Part shown: piece by piece, positions 1-12,800 of the stretch | Numbering within the stretch: position 1 is the stretch's first letter | How the letters are laid out: each line of letters opens with the position of its first letter | Assembly (NCBI GenBank): GCA_036244855.1 | Contig: BQKZ01000547.1 | Coordinates: 1 to 31,521, forward strand | Direction: 5' to 3' | Length of the DNA: 31,521 bases | Source: Temnopleurus reevesii | Taxonomy: Eukaryota > Echinodermata > Echinoidea > Temnopleuroida > Temnopleuridae | Translations under genes and position numbers: made by a program | The notes under the pieces: model-generated | Told to the model about the DNA's origin: nothing | The model's input: the letters and a program-made list of their open reading frames with translations, nothing else | Database searches by the model: none

Positions 1-489
1 CATGTATGTCTATGCTATTGTTTTTGGACATTCCGTTCGATACTTTTAGGTGAGGATAGACATATGATGTACAGTAGCATTGTTGCATCTACCCATATAC
101 GTTAAAAATAAACATGTTCATAGATTATATTTGTACATTTTGTTCATAGACGTTTTGCCTACATACAAATAAAAGAATTGTACAAAGTATTGGAAAACTT
201 TTGAAAATGTTTTTCCCATTTTGTGATATAGATGTAGAAGTTTCTTCAAATTACTTACAAGCAGTATATGGGTGGAGAATAGAAATGAACAAATGTGAAC
301 AAATTTCCATGGCTAGAATCAGTATTTGGATGTTATAATAGAAGAGATTCTAAGCTTTCCAAAGATGCCAATGACTTTCACATATGGTGGCCATCTGTTG
401 GTGAATATGGTCAACATAGTAATTAAATTTTTGATAAATCAACAGAGAAAAATCAGAATTTTGTTCTCAAAAAGTGAGAACCCTGTAAA
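1..489. other. Non-coding AT-rich sequence
   Basis: Nothing recognisable. A 72-codon open frame at 326-544 on the plus strand has no codon bias or familiar motif and overlaps the start of a foldback repeat. Confidence 0.5.
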
Positions 490-1065
490 GAACAACCCAC
501 TCACAGAATTGTACTGTCATTGGATGAAGAAAAGTGAGATGTAAAATGTGAAATTTGAATTACATCAGATTAGTTGTTTAAGTCATGAATTTTCAAACTC
601 CCCAAATTACATGATACCTGCCACTGATGGGGATCCATGAGGTCAGCAACTTTGAAGGAATGTTTGACATCATGTGGGACAACTCTTCATTCATTCTATA
701 CAAGTATATACCAAAATTTTAATTTTCATCTTTTTTTTATGTAATGTGAACAAAATTGTTTTTTTTTGCTATGTATAGCATGCATTTGCTACACATATTT
801 TGGGTTGAATTATGTTCAACCCTTGTTCTTAGATTTACATAATTTGACACACAAAGTGAATTGGGAATTGTCCTCTTGTACGTCACAAATTCATCCAGAG
901 TTGCTAATTTAAAGATTCCCCTTTAGTGGACATCATTGACACGTGAAAATATAATAACTTTAGAACTGATGGTCTGATTTTCCTAAAATTTCCCCAACTT
1001 GTTCATCTCATTTTTCTTAATTCACTGAGTACTATAATTCCAGAAATTTAGGGTGGATAAAACCA
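490..1065. repeat. Foldback repeat copy A
   Basis: Two inverted arms, about 490-655 and 897-1065, each containing, read outward from the centre, GTTGCT followed by GGATCCCCATCAGTGG-like sequence, then ...CTAATCTGATgT..., then TCATCTCAyTTTTCTTmATyCA. The spacer (655-897) is AT-rich without features. Three more copies lie at 18885-19415, 25690-26150 and 26890-27330. Arms have diverged strongly, so the copies are old. Confidence 0.55.
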
Positions 1066-1844
1066 GTCAATGATAACTTTCTCATTATTCATTTTTCATC
1101 CTGAATTGTTGGTGCAGATTCCTGATTTATGTCATTGTCAGGGCAGTTACCATTATTGAACAAAAATTTCACCAATAGTAGGTTTTATGCAGCTGGAATG
1201 GTCTATAGAAACTCTATTTTCATTGTTGTAGAAGCCTTTATTGAATCAGCTTACATCAACCTACCTGAATAAGGACACAAAGATTTTCAGTTTATAATCT
1301 ATAGAATAAATTTTATTTTACCAAGATATAAATAAACTTTACAGAATATGTACAATACATATCTATCAGTACAATGCACAAGAAACAAAAGCCAAGGCAC
1401 AATAGAAATTGTGTAATACCTCACAGAATAAGGCACATTATTTTCCCCCTTCCCTAATGGCAAAAATCTGCCATTGTTTTCTAGCACAATTATAAAAAAA
1501 GGCATCTTTATTGGCAGCATTGACCTTAATTCAACCTGCATGAAATTCACACACAAAGATCTGGATATTTTAGGGTGTATTACGGCAATTCCATTCCAAT
1601 TCCATTCTGAAATGCCTGCATTTCCAAATTTGCCATTTGAAACATTGCATATAAATCACAACTTCCGAACACAAAATATTCTAAATAATTGCATTGATTT
1701 ATCAATTTGTAAATTTATTAATTTCCAAAAAGCCAAAGAAGTTTTACCTCTTTTGAAGCACATCTCAAAAAGATGACTAAAATTTGGTAATATGAAAAGT
1801 ATAGTTTTATTTAATAATGGATATGACATTGCTATATGCACATA
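1066..1844. other. Downstream AT-rich region; possible distal polyadenylation signal
   Basis: No coding signal. On the gene strand there is an AATAAA at 1317-1312, about 1.27 kb beyond the stop codon, among several A/T-rich look-alikes. It could end a long 3' UTR, but nothing in the sequence decides this. Short open frames on both strands show no recognisable protein. Confidence 0.3.
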
Positions 1845-2162
1845 CAATGGAACCTCTTTATAAAGAGTACTAATTTAACAAGGCGATTTTCCTGATCAAA
1901 TCTTTTTATATTGCATTGCATTTTAGCCCTGATATAACATGTATTACATATACAGCGGTAATTTCTCTGTTCGAAAAGACCTCTTTATACAATCTAACCT
2001 CGGGGATCAGAGAAATTACCTCTTTATATTGAAACCTTGTCATATCAGGGCCAAAATACAATACAATACAAAGAGACGGGACCACAAAATTACCTTGTTA
2101 TAACGAGAGCTCATTATATCAGTGCTCTTTATAACAAGGTTTGACTGAACAAGACTCAACTG
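1845..2162. mobile_element. pogo/Tigger-like MITE, about 318 bp
   Basis: Ends are related inverted sequences: left begins CAATGGAACCTCTTTATAAA; right, read inward, begins CAGTTGAGTCTTG and then CAGTCAAACCTTGTTATAAA. Both are flanked by TA (1843-1844 and 2163-2164), the target preferred by Tc1/mariner and pogo elements. Inside is a second inverted pair, AGCCCTGATATAAC (1926-1939) against GTCATATCAGGGC (2039-2051), and GGTAATTTCTCTG against CAGAGAAATTACC. No transposase. The AACCTCgTTATAACgAGg style of terminus is typical of pogo-type MITEs. The exact right end is uncertain because its terminus looks duplicated. Confidence 0.55.
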
Positions 2163-2164
2163 TA

Positions 2165-2587
2165 CTAGGTTTATACAAATTTGAAACTCGACTCTACTGA
2201 ACAAAAATTTAGATATATAGTAATACAAGTATAAATATTACTTGATGATTAACAAACATATTCAATGGTATGGTTTGTCAAACAGACCTCATGAGAATGA
2301 ACCTGGTAAACATTTTCAAGGTGATTGAAAAGCATTTTAGTAAGAATAATTCTTTTGTTCCATTTTTATACAAAAAAGAAAGGAAGATAGCAGATTTGCA
2401 TAACTGCTGCTTAGTTTACAATATACTTAACATTCATGCATCTTTTATCCTAATGGTTACTGATACAAATCTTTTATGGCAACAAACTAAAGATGTTTGG
2501 GAGGAATAAATTTAGTATGTGATTTTTTGAGAAAGAGAACTTTGGTAATAATTAACAGGGAAAATATCTGAATACACCTAACATAAT
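2165..2587. other. Sequence just after the CEP152 stop (likely start of 3' UTR)
   Basis: AT-rich, with no repeat or motif that I recognise and no AATAAA on the gene strand close to the stop codon. By position it should be 3' UTR. Confidence 0.5.
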
Positions 2588-3818
2588 TTAATGCTGAACA
2601 TATGAAAGTGTGTTGATGCCACTATCATCATTGATTGATTTGCTTGCCTTTAAAATCGCTTTTGGCCCTGTTGGTGTAAATTCCTGCATCGGTTGTCCCT
2701 TATTAGATACATGATACACATGGTGTCTACCTGAATCCCTGACAGGCTGTGAATGGCTCAACCCATGTTGAAGCTCAACCAGTCTGCGAGGTAAAGGCAC
2801 GGTTTGGGTCAGATCTTGTTCAAGGAATGGATGGCTTTGTAGAGCAGCAGGCACTCTGCTTTCGTGGATGGACTGAGGTAGTTCTGCATATTCTGATCCA
2901 AAGGACAGATTCGTATCAGTGTTTGGCATTGATCCCTGCGGACGCTCACTGTGGGTATTGACCCAAGACTTGGTGGAATGGTGAACATCATGCTGGACTG
3001 ATGTGTATGTCAAGACATCTGTAGCTTGTGAGGTCACATTGCTAGCTGATTGGCCAGCTGGGAGCATCTGAGATTCCTTTGACGATACTTTGAGTGGCAT
3101 CTCCCGTCGCTGATCATGGTCCTTTTTTCCGTCACTTCGTCTCCTTGCTGTAATGTTACCATGTTGCAGGAGCTGGGTTTTCATGGGAGGACTTCTAGAG
3201 TTTCTTACTGTCACACCAGCTGGTGCTGTTCTTTCAAAGAAAGCATCTTTGTTTTGCAAAAGCAATGCAGAGTTTGCTCCTATGTCATCCAGTATGAAGT
3301 GATTGAAACCTGTGTTCTCACCCTCCATCAATGCACCACCATTTTGAACAACAGGCACCTGACTTCTTATCGTTCCTTCCAAACCAGCCTGATCTCCTCT
3401 TGCACAATCTCTTACCTCCTTCATCAAGTTATGGTGTTCACCACCATTCCTTTGGAAATTCTGTTGTTCATTGAGAGGCCGTTGAGTATTTTGAAGTTGA
3501 ACCTTTCTCATATCAGTAACTTTATTGGGGCGATGTGATATTGATGGTTCACTATGAGGTTCTCGAGAGTTCTGTAGTTCTTGAGCCTTTCTCATATGAG
3601 TCACTGGATGTGCATTTGTTAATTTAAGTGATGTAGATTGTTGGCTTTCATCTGAGTGCACTCTTCTTGTGACCCTAGAAGTGACAGTCTGTGACCTTGT
3701 GCCAGGATCAGGAGGTGAAGTGTTAGGAGAAGGTGATGATGCTACTGTAGGTCTACTTGAAGGTAATGATCGGGTTTGTTGCTGAAGTGGCTGTGCAGTA
3801 CTACACTCTTCAGTTCTA
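2588..3818 (-). CDS. CEP152: CEP152 coding exon 23 (residues 1336-1745), disordered C-terminal tail and stop
   Basis: Acceptor TTTCAG|TAG, 1231 bp to the TAA at 2590-2588; the longest exon, as in the vertebrate gene. It is Ser/Gln/His-rich and predicted to be disordered. It contains an internal imperfect repeat, HMRKAQELQNSREPHSE and DMRKVQLQNTQRPLNE. The extreme C-terminus, KSINDDSGINTLSYVQH, keeps the QDSGFDSPF-like motif found at the very end of vertebrate CEP152, supporting this stop as the genuine one. Confidence 0.93.
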
Positions 3819-6800
3819 CTGAAAGGGAATGTAGAAACATATAAACCAATAATTAATAAATGATTATAAAAAGACAATTCGTGTTGTAAATTTGGTTAGT
3901 GCCCATTTAGAGTCCAATCAGTTATGCAGCATTGAAAATTATTACATATCATACATTGTTCTATAGAATTATGACAGTTTAAATATCAACACTGTATATG
4001 TTAATGCCTCGAGACAAGTATCTGGGTTGAAATGTTTATGCCCGCTGGGGCTACACATGCATAATCAATTTTCACCATTAATCTACAGACTGAAAAATCC
4101 CTAATCTTCTTGTTATTACTATCTAATTCTAGTAATTAGCATGACAATGTTTTTTAATGTAAGAAAAAAGGGCATTGTACTTGAAATTCAGCCCCTTTTT
4201 CATATAGTGTAAAATAAGGAAATTCAAAGTAATATTTACCTTTTGTTTTCTCTTGAAGTATCCCTCTTGGAATTGATTTTATTGGTGTAGAACTTGTGCA
4301 TCTTAGCAGTCACTCTCTGTCTCTCTTCAATCACTGCTGATCTCAACGTCTCCTGGCATCTCTTCTGCATGTCTGTCACATAGCTCATTGCAGAAGCTGT
4401 AGAAACATAGAAGATTAATGTAAAAGCCAATGTTTTAGCATTCATAAATTTTAGCAAATTCACTGTCTTTCAAACACATTTACACATCAGCAGGTTGTTA
4501 TATTCATGTTTTGACAGATCATAGTACATAAGTCTATGGGCATTACAAGAAGTGAACATTTTAGCAAATTCAGTCACAAAATTAGCAAAAATAAAACCCC
4601 AGTGAAAATATCAGCTTGAACAGAAGTTAAGAAAAATTAACTTCCTGTTCATGTGCAGGTTTCAATTTACACAAGGGCACTTTTCCTTATCTCACAGCCC
4701 CTTCTATTGATGTGCTACCAGGCCCATTGGAAAAAAGTAATATCAATTTCAAATTTTAAATTAGAATAGATTTATGTTTTCTTCCTTATCATATAAGTCA
4801 TAGGAAAAGTTTGCAACAGGGCACATTCTATATTGAAGATTACATAAATGAATGAGAACAGTTGTATCTGTAGAAACATACATACCTTTTACATTTTCTA
4901 CTGCCTTCATATAATGAGTCCTTAGTTCTTCTTTTAGCTCATCAGTTCCAATAGTCTGTAAAGGGAATAATACAAACTAATAAAAAGTAAGAGGAACAAT
5001 TAGAAAGTGATAGAGGTATAGCACTCTACAAAAGGTTCAAATTTCAAACAGGGTATACATTCAAATTATCTAAATGGATACAATTTAATTAGTATAAAAC
5101 AGTGATTTTATTTTGTAACATTTTTAGAAACACACAGAAAACAATTGCCAAAGTAAATAATCTGTCTCAAAATGCAGCGAGGAACAGAACATAAAAAGAG
5201 TTTTTAGCATCATACACTTCGGACATCTAACACATTTGTCCAAAGCTAATGTGATTCAACTCAATACCTTCATCAGTACAAAACTTTGCATATGAGGGGC
5301 CTGTAACATAAACAAGATACGATAACTTGAAATTAATTGTATCTTTGTGGTGCATGTTTTGCCATAGACTTACGATTAATATTTATCGTAAGTTCAATTG
5401 TATCTTTTATGTTACAAGCCCCAGTTCCTGCAGTCTCACAAAGTCCCAGAGTACAATTTACAGAAACACGATAGTTGCATTTACCTGAATACCAACAGTG
5501 CTAACATCTTCCTGTCTCTTCATCTTCTCTTTCTTCCATTGTTGTCTCTCCTCCTCCCATTCACCCTTCATCTTCTCCACCAGTAAGGAATGTTTCTGCT
5601 GGATCGCTGACACACGCTCCTGCATTGACTCCATCGTTACAGAGTTTGCCTCTCGCATCTCTGTTTGCAGTTGCTGTATGGAAAATAAAGGTTAAGATGA
5701 ATACTACAATCAATGAAACAATATCTTGTTCTTACATGAAGAACAAGATAATACATGTTACATGTTTCCCCCTGAAGAAAAGGGCAGGTTGCCCAAAAAA
5801 ATTTGGGACATTTTTAATGAAAATAAGATTGGCATAAATGCACACCTTAAAGGCTTCTGTCGTCTTGTCTTTTGTTCTTACATAAAATATACGTCCAGGA
5901 CAAGAGTTAAAGATATAATGACACATATGTAGACAGTTCAGGACCAAATGACTTTTTAAAGAGGAATGTTCACTAAACAACTATAGCAATTGTAACATCT
6001 ACCATCACTGTGACAAAGGAATGTAGACAAAAATGTAGACAACTTCCATTCAAGCAGCTAAAATAGCTCTATGTACACAAATGGTCTTTCCTTCCCTCTT
6101 TTTCTGCAGAGGAATACCAAACAGGTATAACACCTGTTCAGTAAATAAAAATAAAGGCTGCTGTCTTCAGTGTTTATAAAGCTATTGTGAATGAATGAAG
6201 CTGTATATTCTCATGAATTCCTTTGTCCATTCTACTCACAGTGCATGTAATAAATAATATGTCCATTTATATAGCACAATCACTATATGCATATATTATA
6301 CTGCGCTTTGAGACTAGGTATTATATTATTACCCTGGCTATAACTGACGAGCAAGCCACTTAGGCGCTCAATCTTTCCAAGGAATACATTTCTACCAGGT
6401 ACCAATTTACACATGGGTTGAGGGCAGCAAAGTTTGGATAAATTGCTTGCAGAAGGAAATTAACGCCATGGGTAAGATTCGAACTGCCGACCTTCTAGTT
6501 GAAAGACAAGAGTCAGAACAACTTACACCATGACGCTTTCACAATGCCATGAGAGCATTTCAAACAAAAATAATAAGTAACATTTTTAGAATTGATAATG
6601 GCACTAGAACCAGTCACATAAGTGACAACTGATGTAATATGACAATGATGGCTCTTTATGAAAGTTTACTTCATCTCAAACTTTGAACCATTCTAATAAT
6701 ATGTAAGCAAGAATGTAAGTCTAATGGCACGTCATAATCAGTATTGCACATCATCTCACCTCAAGCTCCTGGTGGAGAGTCTTCTCAGCTTGCTGGAGCT

Positions 6801-9800
6801 TGGTCTGGGTGGATCTAAGCTCCTGCTTCAGACCAGTCACCTCCTGCTCATGCCTGCCCTTCAGCTGGGCGTACTTAGCCCTAACCTGCTTGCCGTCTCT
6901 CTGGGAGACAACAAGGGCCTTCTGGCTCCGATGGAGATGCTGCTTCAATGTCTGGAGCTCCTTGTGGACTTCAGTCTCTCGCTCCTTGTCTTCATCAATC
7001 TTCTGCCAGGGAAGAAACAACAAGATCAACAGTGAAGTAAAAAGATAAGAAAGTATTAAGCCATTCGTGAACAAATGAAGAAATATGTATAAATGAGATA
7101 TTTTGCAGATGAATAAATGTGCTGAAAATGTATAATTTAATTCACAGCCTTCCGTTGATGCAATGAAGTAGGCTGACATTATGAATTGAAGAGAGTGCTT
7201 TGATACGCAATGTTAAAGTTTCCTCCCACCAAACAGGAGCAATATTTTTCACCTCCGGCATTTCCTATCGATTAGAAAATATTTCAGGTTAATCAACAAA
7301 ATTCATAAAATTTTTTTGATACATGAGACGACCCAGAAAAGGTAAAACATTGTGTTATTCAGATGACAATTCTTGAGATGGCGGTAAAAACAACAAACCT
7401 TTTCAAATGTCACTCTCTTTCTTGCCTCCTCCTCTCTTCTCCAGCTCTCTTTTGCCTCTTTGACAGCTGCAGCAACCCTTTCTTTGACCTGAAGCTCTTC
7501 ATCAGTGAACTTAGCCTGCCATTCAGCAAGCTGAACAGCATGGTCAGCTTTCATCTGCTCTATGCTAGATGCAGCGACCTGCATGGAAAAATGATACATT
7601 ATTTAGAGAGAATACACGACTGACTGACACGAGATGCCAAAATGGAACCAGATGGCTGACGAAAAAGCCTATGAAATAAAAAAAGAAAGATAACCTACAA
7701 GACAGTTTCAAGAAGAAAAAAAAATTGTCTCAAAGTATGTCACTATTTTTACTCCTCATTCATCAATTTACCAAGTCAAAGCCATTTGTTCAGTCCCAAC
7801 AGATTCGACTGTGGGTAGGTTGAATATAATTCAAAAGGAAATCATGTGACTTGGTTCTTCATTGCCCCTCTCCCCGAATTCGATTACAGGTGATGAGTTG
7901 TAAAGAGAAAGAAAATATTTTCTACACTTTCCCAAGAGAAGGTACTACACAACATATGAGTGGCAAGAGACAGCAGGGTTCCAATTTTTTAAGAGAAATA
8001 AATTCCATGAATTTTCCCTGATGATATTTCAATATTCAATAATATCTATGTCAACTAATTCATCTATTTCAGCCTATTTTGATGCATCCTAAACTATCAT
8101 AGGTTTCCCACTATTTGAGGACACAATTCCCTCATTTTTCCCTGATATGAGGGATTTTTCTATATAAAATTCATTGAATTTCCCTGTATGGAACAAGTGG
8201 AACTAAATTTCCAGGTTCTCCAGGTCAAGTGAGAACCCTGGAGAGATCATACTAACCCGATCAAGAGACATCCTGCGTTGATTCTCTTGTCTCATCCATT
8301 GTTCCCTAGCTTTCTCCATTGCACTATTCATCTGGCTGGTATGTGATGCTGATAATTCTTCGTATCTCTGCTGTAGATTGGACAATTCGGTTGCCATGCT
8401 GCTCAGCTCATTAGATTCATCCTACATGGAGGTATTGGATAAGATAATGCTTGATAGTTGATGTTGACAAGTCTAGATATCTCTCTCAGATCGGAAAACT
8501 TAATTGCCTCATTAGATTAATCTGGCTTCATGGGGGTGATGGATAAAATATTGTTTGGTACTTGATATTGAAAGGTCTTTAGATCTCCCTCTTAGATCAG
8601 AAGATACCTTACAATAACCTTACTTCAATTAACTTTGGGAAGTGATGCAAAACAAAGGCTTTCAAAAAGGATAAAATATTTGGGGCTGAATGAGGATTGA
8701 TTAATAGATTGCAAAGGGTTTAACAACACTATCAATACAATGTGCCATATGTTTCAAGCTTATAGTAAGAGGCTGATTGAGGAGCACCATTAAGATCAAC
8801 AACATCTTTAAGATTTTAATTATATTACTTTTACCCTAAATTTAATCCAATGCTACATAATCATATAATTTCAAATATCTAAATAAAATTGTGATTAGGG
8901 GAGTAGATTATCACCAAATAAATGTTCAAATTTAAAGGCATTACAGAATAGACTATAGAATTGATTTGTATTTCAGATACCTTTTTGACATGTTCCTGTT
9001 CTTGGATCATCTTTATTCTTTCATCAGCCTGAGTGATCTGATTTTCCAGTTCCTTCTTCTGCTCCTCATGAGCATTATTCAATGCAACAATTTCTTTGTC
9101 ATATTTCTCTTGAAGTTGTCTCTGTAAGAATGCAAGATATACAATACATTATTGGGCATGAGAATGTGCTCAACATTTGTATATATATTTTATAGATATG
9201 TGCTTTTCCTGGTTGGTTCTGTAGCAATATCAATTATTATAACTCCTGGTGGGGCATTCAGACAAATGTATATAGACCATTTTCCTGCCAATTAAATTCT
9301 ATGAAATACACACTTTTGTTCTTCACATTAACATGAATGAAGATTTGCAAGTAAGTTGGAACTTCATACTTAATTTGCATATCTGTACATATTACAGATA
9401 TAAAAATGATTAGTGAGAAGATGCAATGCATACCTAGGGTCTATTCATTCCATAGAACTTTCTCTAGATTAAGTGAGCTTTGATAATGCCAAATATAAAT
9501 ATATCATTTATTACTATCTTGACAGGAAAATTACTCTGAGCAAAATGAATAATTTACCAGCTCTGACTGAAGCTTCTCCAGCTCATTATTATTTTCTTTC
9601 TTCTTCTTCTCAATCAGGAGAACAATCTCTGCTCGATGGCTAGCCGCCATTGAAGACTTTAGCTCATCTAAAGCTACAGTCTTCTCTTTCTCAGAATCTG
9701 CTTTCATCTGTACATTTGATGGAATAATGGAAAATAAGTTTACTTTTATATTCTGACAAAACTTATACTTAAATGCATGTATTTTGATGTTTTTAAACCA

Positions 9801-12800
9801 ATATAATTCTACTAGTTTATCTCACACTGATGATAACTTAACTCCTTGGACCCTTTATCATGAGTGCTATACTTAAAATTTAATACCTAATACTGAAACT
9901 ATCAAGCACTTTGAATCCCTCAATCTGTTCCTGTCCTGTTACACCTGTAAATGACATTAGAGTATTCATAGTTCCAATAAAGCATTTAAACAATTGAATT
10001 TTAAATCAGAAAAACTCTTTAAACACTTAAACACTATTGGTGATAATACCAGTGATAATGATGTATAATATTCTATGTATGCATTATATTTTCTAGGTTT
10101 GGAGGGATGAAGAAAGAAGCAGATATTGGATGACTAGAGATCATATTGATAAAATAGTCTAGGTACCCATCATTTATGTAAACAGATGTGAAGTGGATAT
10201 CAGAGAAGGGAGGAACTAACAACAACACCCATGTCCCCGTATTTTGAAATATCTTTACTACCAACCTTCTGAAGTGATTCGTCATGGAGTGTTCTGATCT
10301 GTTTCTCTGCGCTCTCCTCCAAATGTTTCTTCTCTTCACAGATTTCAACATAGAGGGCCTTGGTCTTGTGGAGTTCATTCTCTAGCTCAGACATCTCATC
10401 CCTGGAATGTTTTAACAATATTAAAGGATCAAACAGGATGAATCACACTTTAATAAAATAATCTACGAGACTGTTGCTAGAAAGTAACAATGGATTGTAA
10501 TTAATCAGAGCTAAACAACCAAAACTATTGTTTCATACACATCTACTTAAGCGCACAGACCATGACCCAATTTAAAACTTTCATTTAAATTTGCAAATTG
10601 TTTGCACTGTAATTTGCAAATTATTTGCAATCAATGCGTCATCAATTGCAACTTTATTTTAGCAACATTCACAATAACATAAAATTTGTCAGTATATTAA
10701 GCAATAATACTGCAAGACCAGAAATACTTGCCAGACCATGAATCAATACACTGTTTTCGAAATTGGTAAATGGAGGATTGTGGACGTTAGAAAATTAGTG
10801 CACAGTAAATGGAAAATGCACAACTGCTGTACGCATCATTTATTGCGCACATCAGATGTGTACTCGATTTCTATCGTCCATCAATTTCGAAAACAAACTA
10901 CTATTATGTCTGACCAGAGCAATGAGTGGGAAAAGAATAATATCACAGAGTGTGAGGGTAGTTGTACCTGACTTGCTGAAGCTGATACTGATGAGCTTCT
11001 ACCATGGTTTCCTTCTCGTTCTGGAGCTCAACGACGAGCTGTTCTCTCATGTTACGTGATGCATCCTCGTGAAGTTGTAAGCAAGTCTTCTGACATCTGT
11101 AAAGATAACAATGACAATGATTAGATTCATAATATTGCATGATCCAATACTTTAGCAGACACAAAATTTAGCTCATTTACTAAATTTCAGAGCTATTTTC
11201 AGTTCAGTGCGTTGTAATTTTCAAATTTTGAAAGATCATTTTGAACAAGTCTACTGCCTTGTATAGGTATTATAATGAGTGAAACAATTTTATCAAATGC
11301 ATGGTCGCAAAATTAGCAAAAACAAAATCCTAAGTGAAATTTCAATAAAAATGTATGAAAACAAATCAAAGATATTTTCATCCAAGTATGTCTTAATTTA
11401 CCATACGCTAACAAATAAATTGTTTTACAATCCAAATTCATTACGTATATCTATAGAAATAAGTATTCCCTTACAAGGCAAAGGAGTATGGAAAGAGAAA
11501 ATAAGAAATATTGTACTTGGTTGACTTGACTAATAGGAGTGTGCATACAACCCACCTATCAACAGCTTCTTTTTTATCCTCATCACTCTCAGCGACCATC
11601 TGAGCCATCTGTGCCTTGAGCGCCGCCAGCTTCTGTTCCTGCTCCTGGAATGCTATTGTCTTAGCCTCAAGGTCTGACTTGAGTTTCTCTAAAGCTTCTT
11701 TATGAGAATCCATTCCTCTGGATGTAGTTTCAGACAGGGTATTCTTGAGTGTTTTCAGCTGACTCTGTTGTATCCAGAAAGAGAATTAAGGTTAATACAT
11801 AATGTTTTTAACATATTGCTAGTTCATCCAAATATCTTGAAAGAATAATGTTGATAAACAGTGCAAACCATCAATTTCTAGCAGTCTGGGAACAGCCCAC
11901 ATATAAATCAAAAGATAGGTCACTCAAAGTGTTGACCTTACAAGAATTCAGCACTCCCTTGTGTCAGCAATAAATCTACATTCATCTGCAGATGAAAAAC
12001 TTCCTCCATTCCACACTCATCCCTCTTTTTTAATAGCCTTTCCATCTATACGTAACGTTTCTAATACCCTCCTCCCTTCAATTTTACCATACCAGTGATT
12101 GAACCCTTACTCTACTCCACCTGGCCAATCCTAGTTTCGGCATTCCCCTTTCTATCTTTGCCTCCTTGAGCTCCATCTCCATTCCCATTCTATCTTGCCC
12201 ATCATCTAACCCCCCCCCCCCCCCCACCCTCCCCCACCCCACCCCCACCCCCCCCCCANACCTCCAATTGAGGAACCCTAGTTTCAGCTCCTTCTTCCTT
12301 TCAATGTCTATCACTCCATCTTTGCCTCTCTTAGCTCCATCTGGAACTGGGTGACATGCTCCCTATCCTTTATTTTATCTTGCCTATAATCAGACCCAAC
12401 TCACCTCTAACTGATCCACACTAGTTTCAGCCGTTTCATTTTCCTATTCCATGTCTGTCCCTCCATCTTAGCCTCCCTGAGTTCCATCATGAGGTGGGTA
12501 CCATGTTCCACCTCCCTTTCCCTTCTATCCTGCCAATCATCAAACCTCACCTCTAACTGGTCAACCCTTGTTTCAGCTCTCTCCATTCTCCCTTTCCATG
12601 TCTGCCCCTCTATCTTAGCCTCTCTTAGCTCCACCTGGAGCTTGGTGACATGCTCCCTCTTAGATAGAATGCTCTGCAGGGATCGACTTAGCTCTGCCTT
12701 CAGTTTGAAGAGGGTCTCCTCTGGTGACAAGGGCTCTTTAAGGCTCTTCTGTGAACTGTTGGTGAAGTATTTTTAGAGACATCATGGTATAGCACTGATG

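Noticed and set aside
1312..1317. AATAAA on the gene strand as the CEP152 polyadenylation site
   Set aside because: It is 1.27 kb past the stop in AT-rich DNA where such hexamers are expected by chance; mentioned only as a possibility.
3116..3538. 140-codon open frame on the plus strand
   Set aside because: Antisense to exon 23; no independent support.
6465..6540. A functional tRNA gene
   Set aside because: A and B boxes are recognisable, but the cloverleaf is degenerate and the sequence continues into a SINE body and tail.
12748..12755. TTCACAG|AAG as the exon 11 acceptor
   Set aside because: It would shift the frame relative to exon 10 (phase 2); the AG 7 nt upstream restores it.
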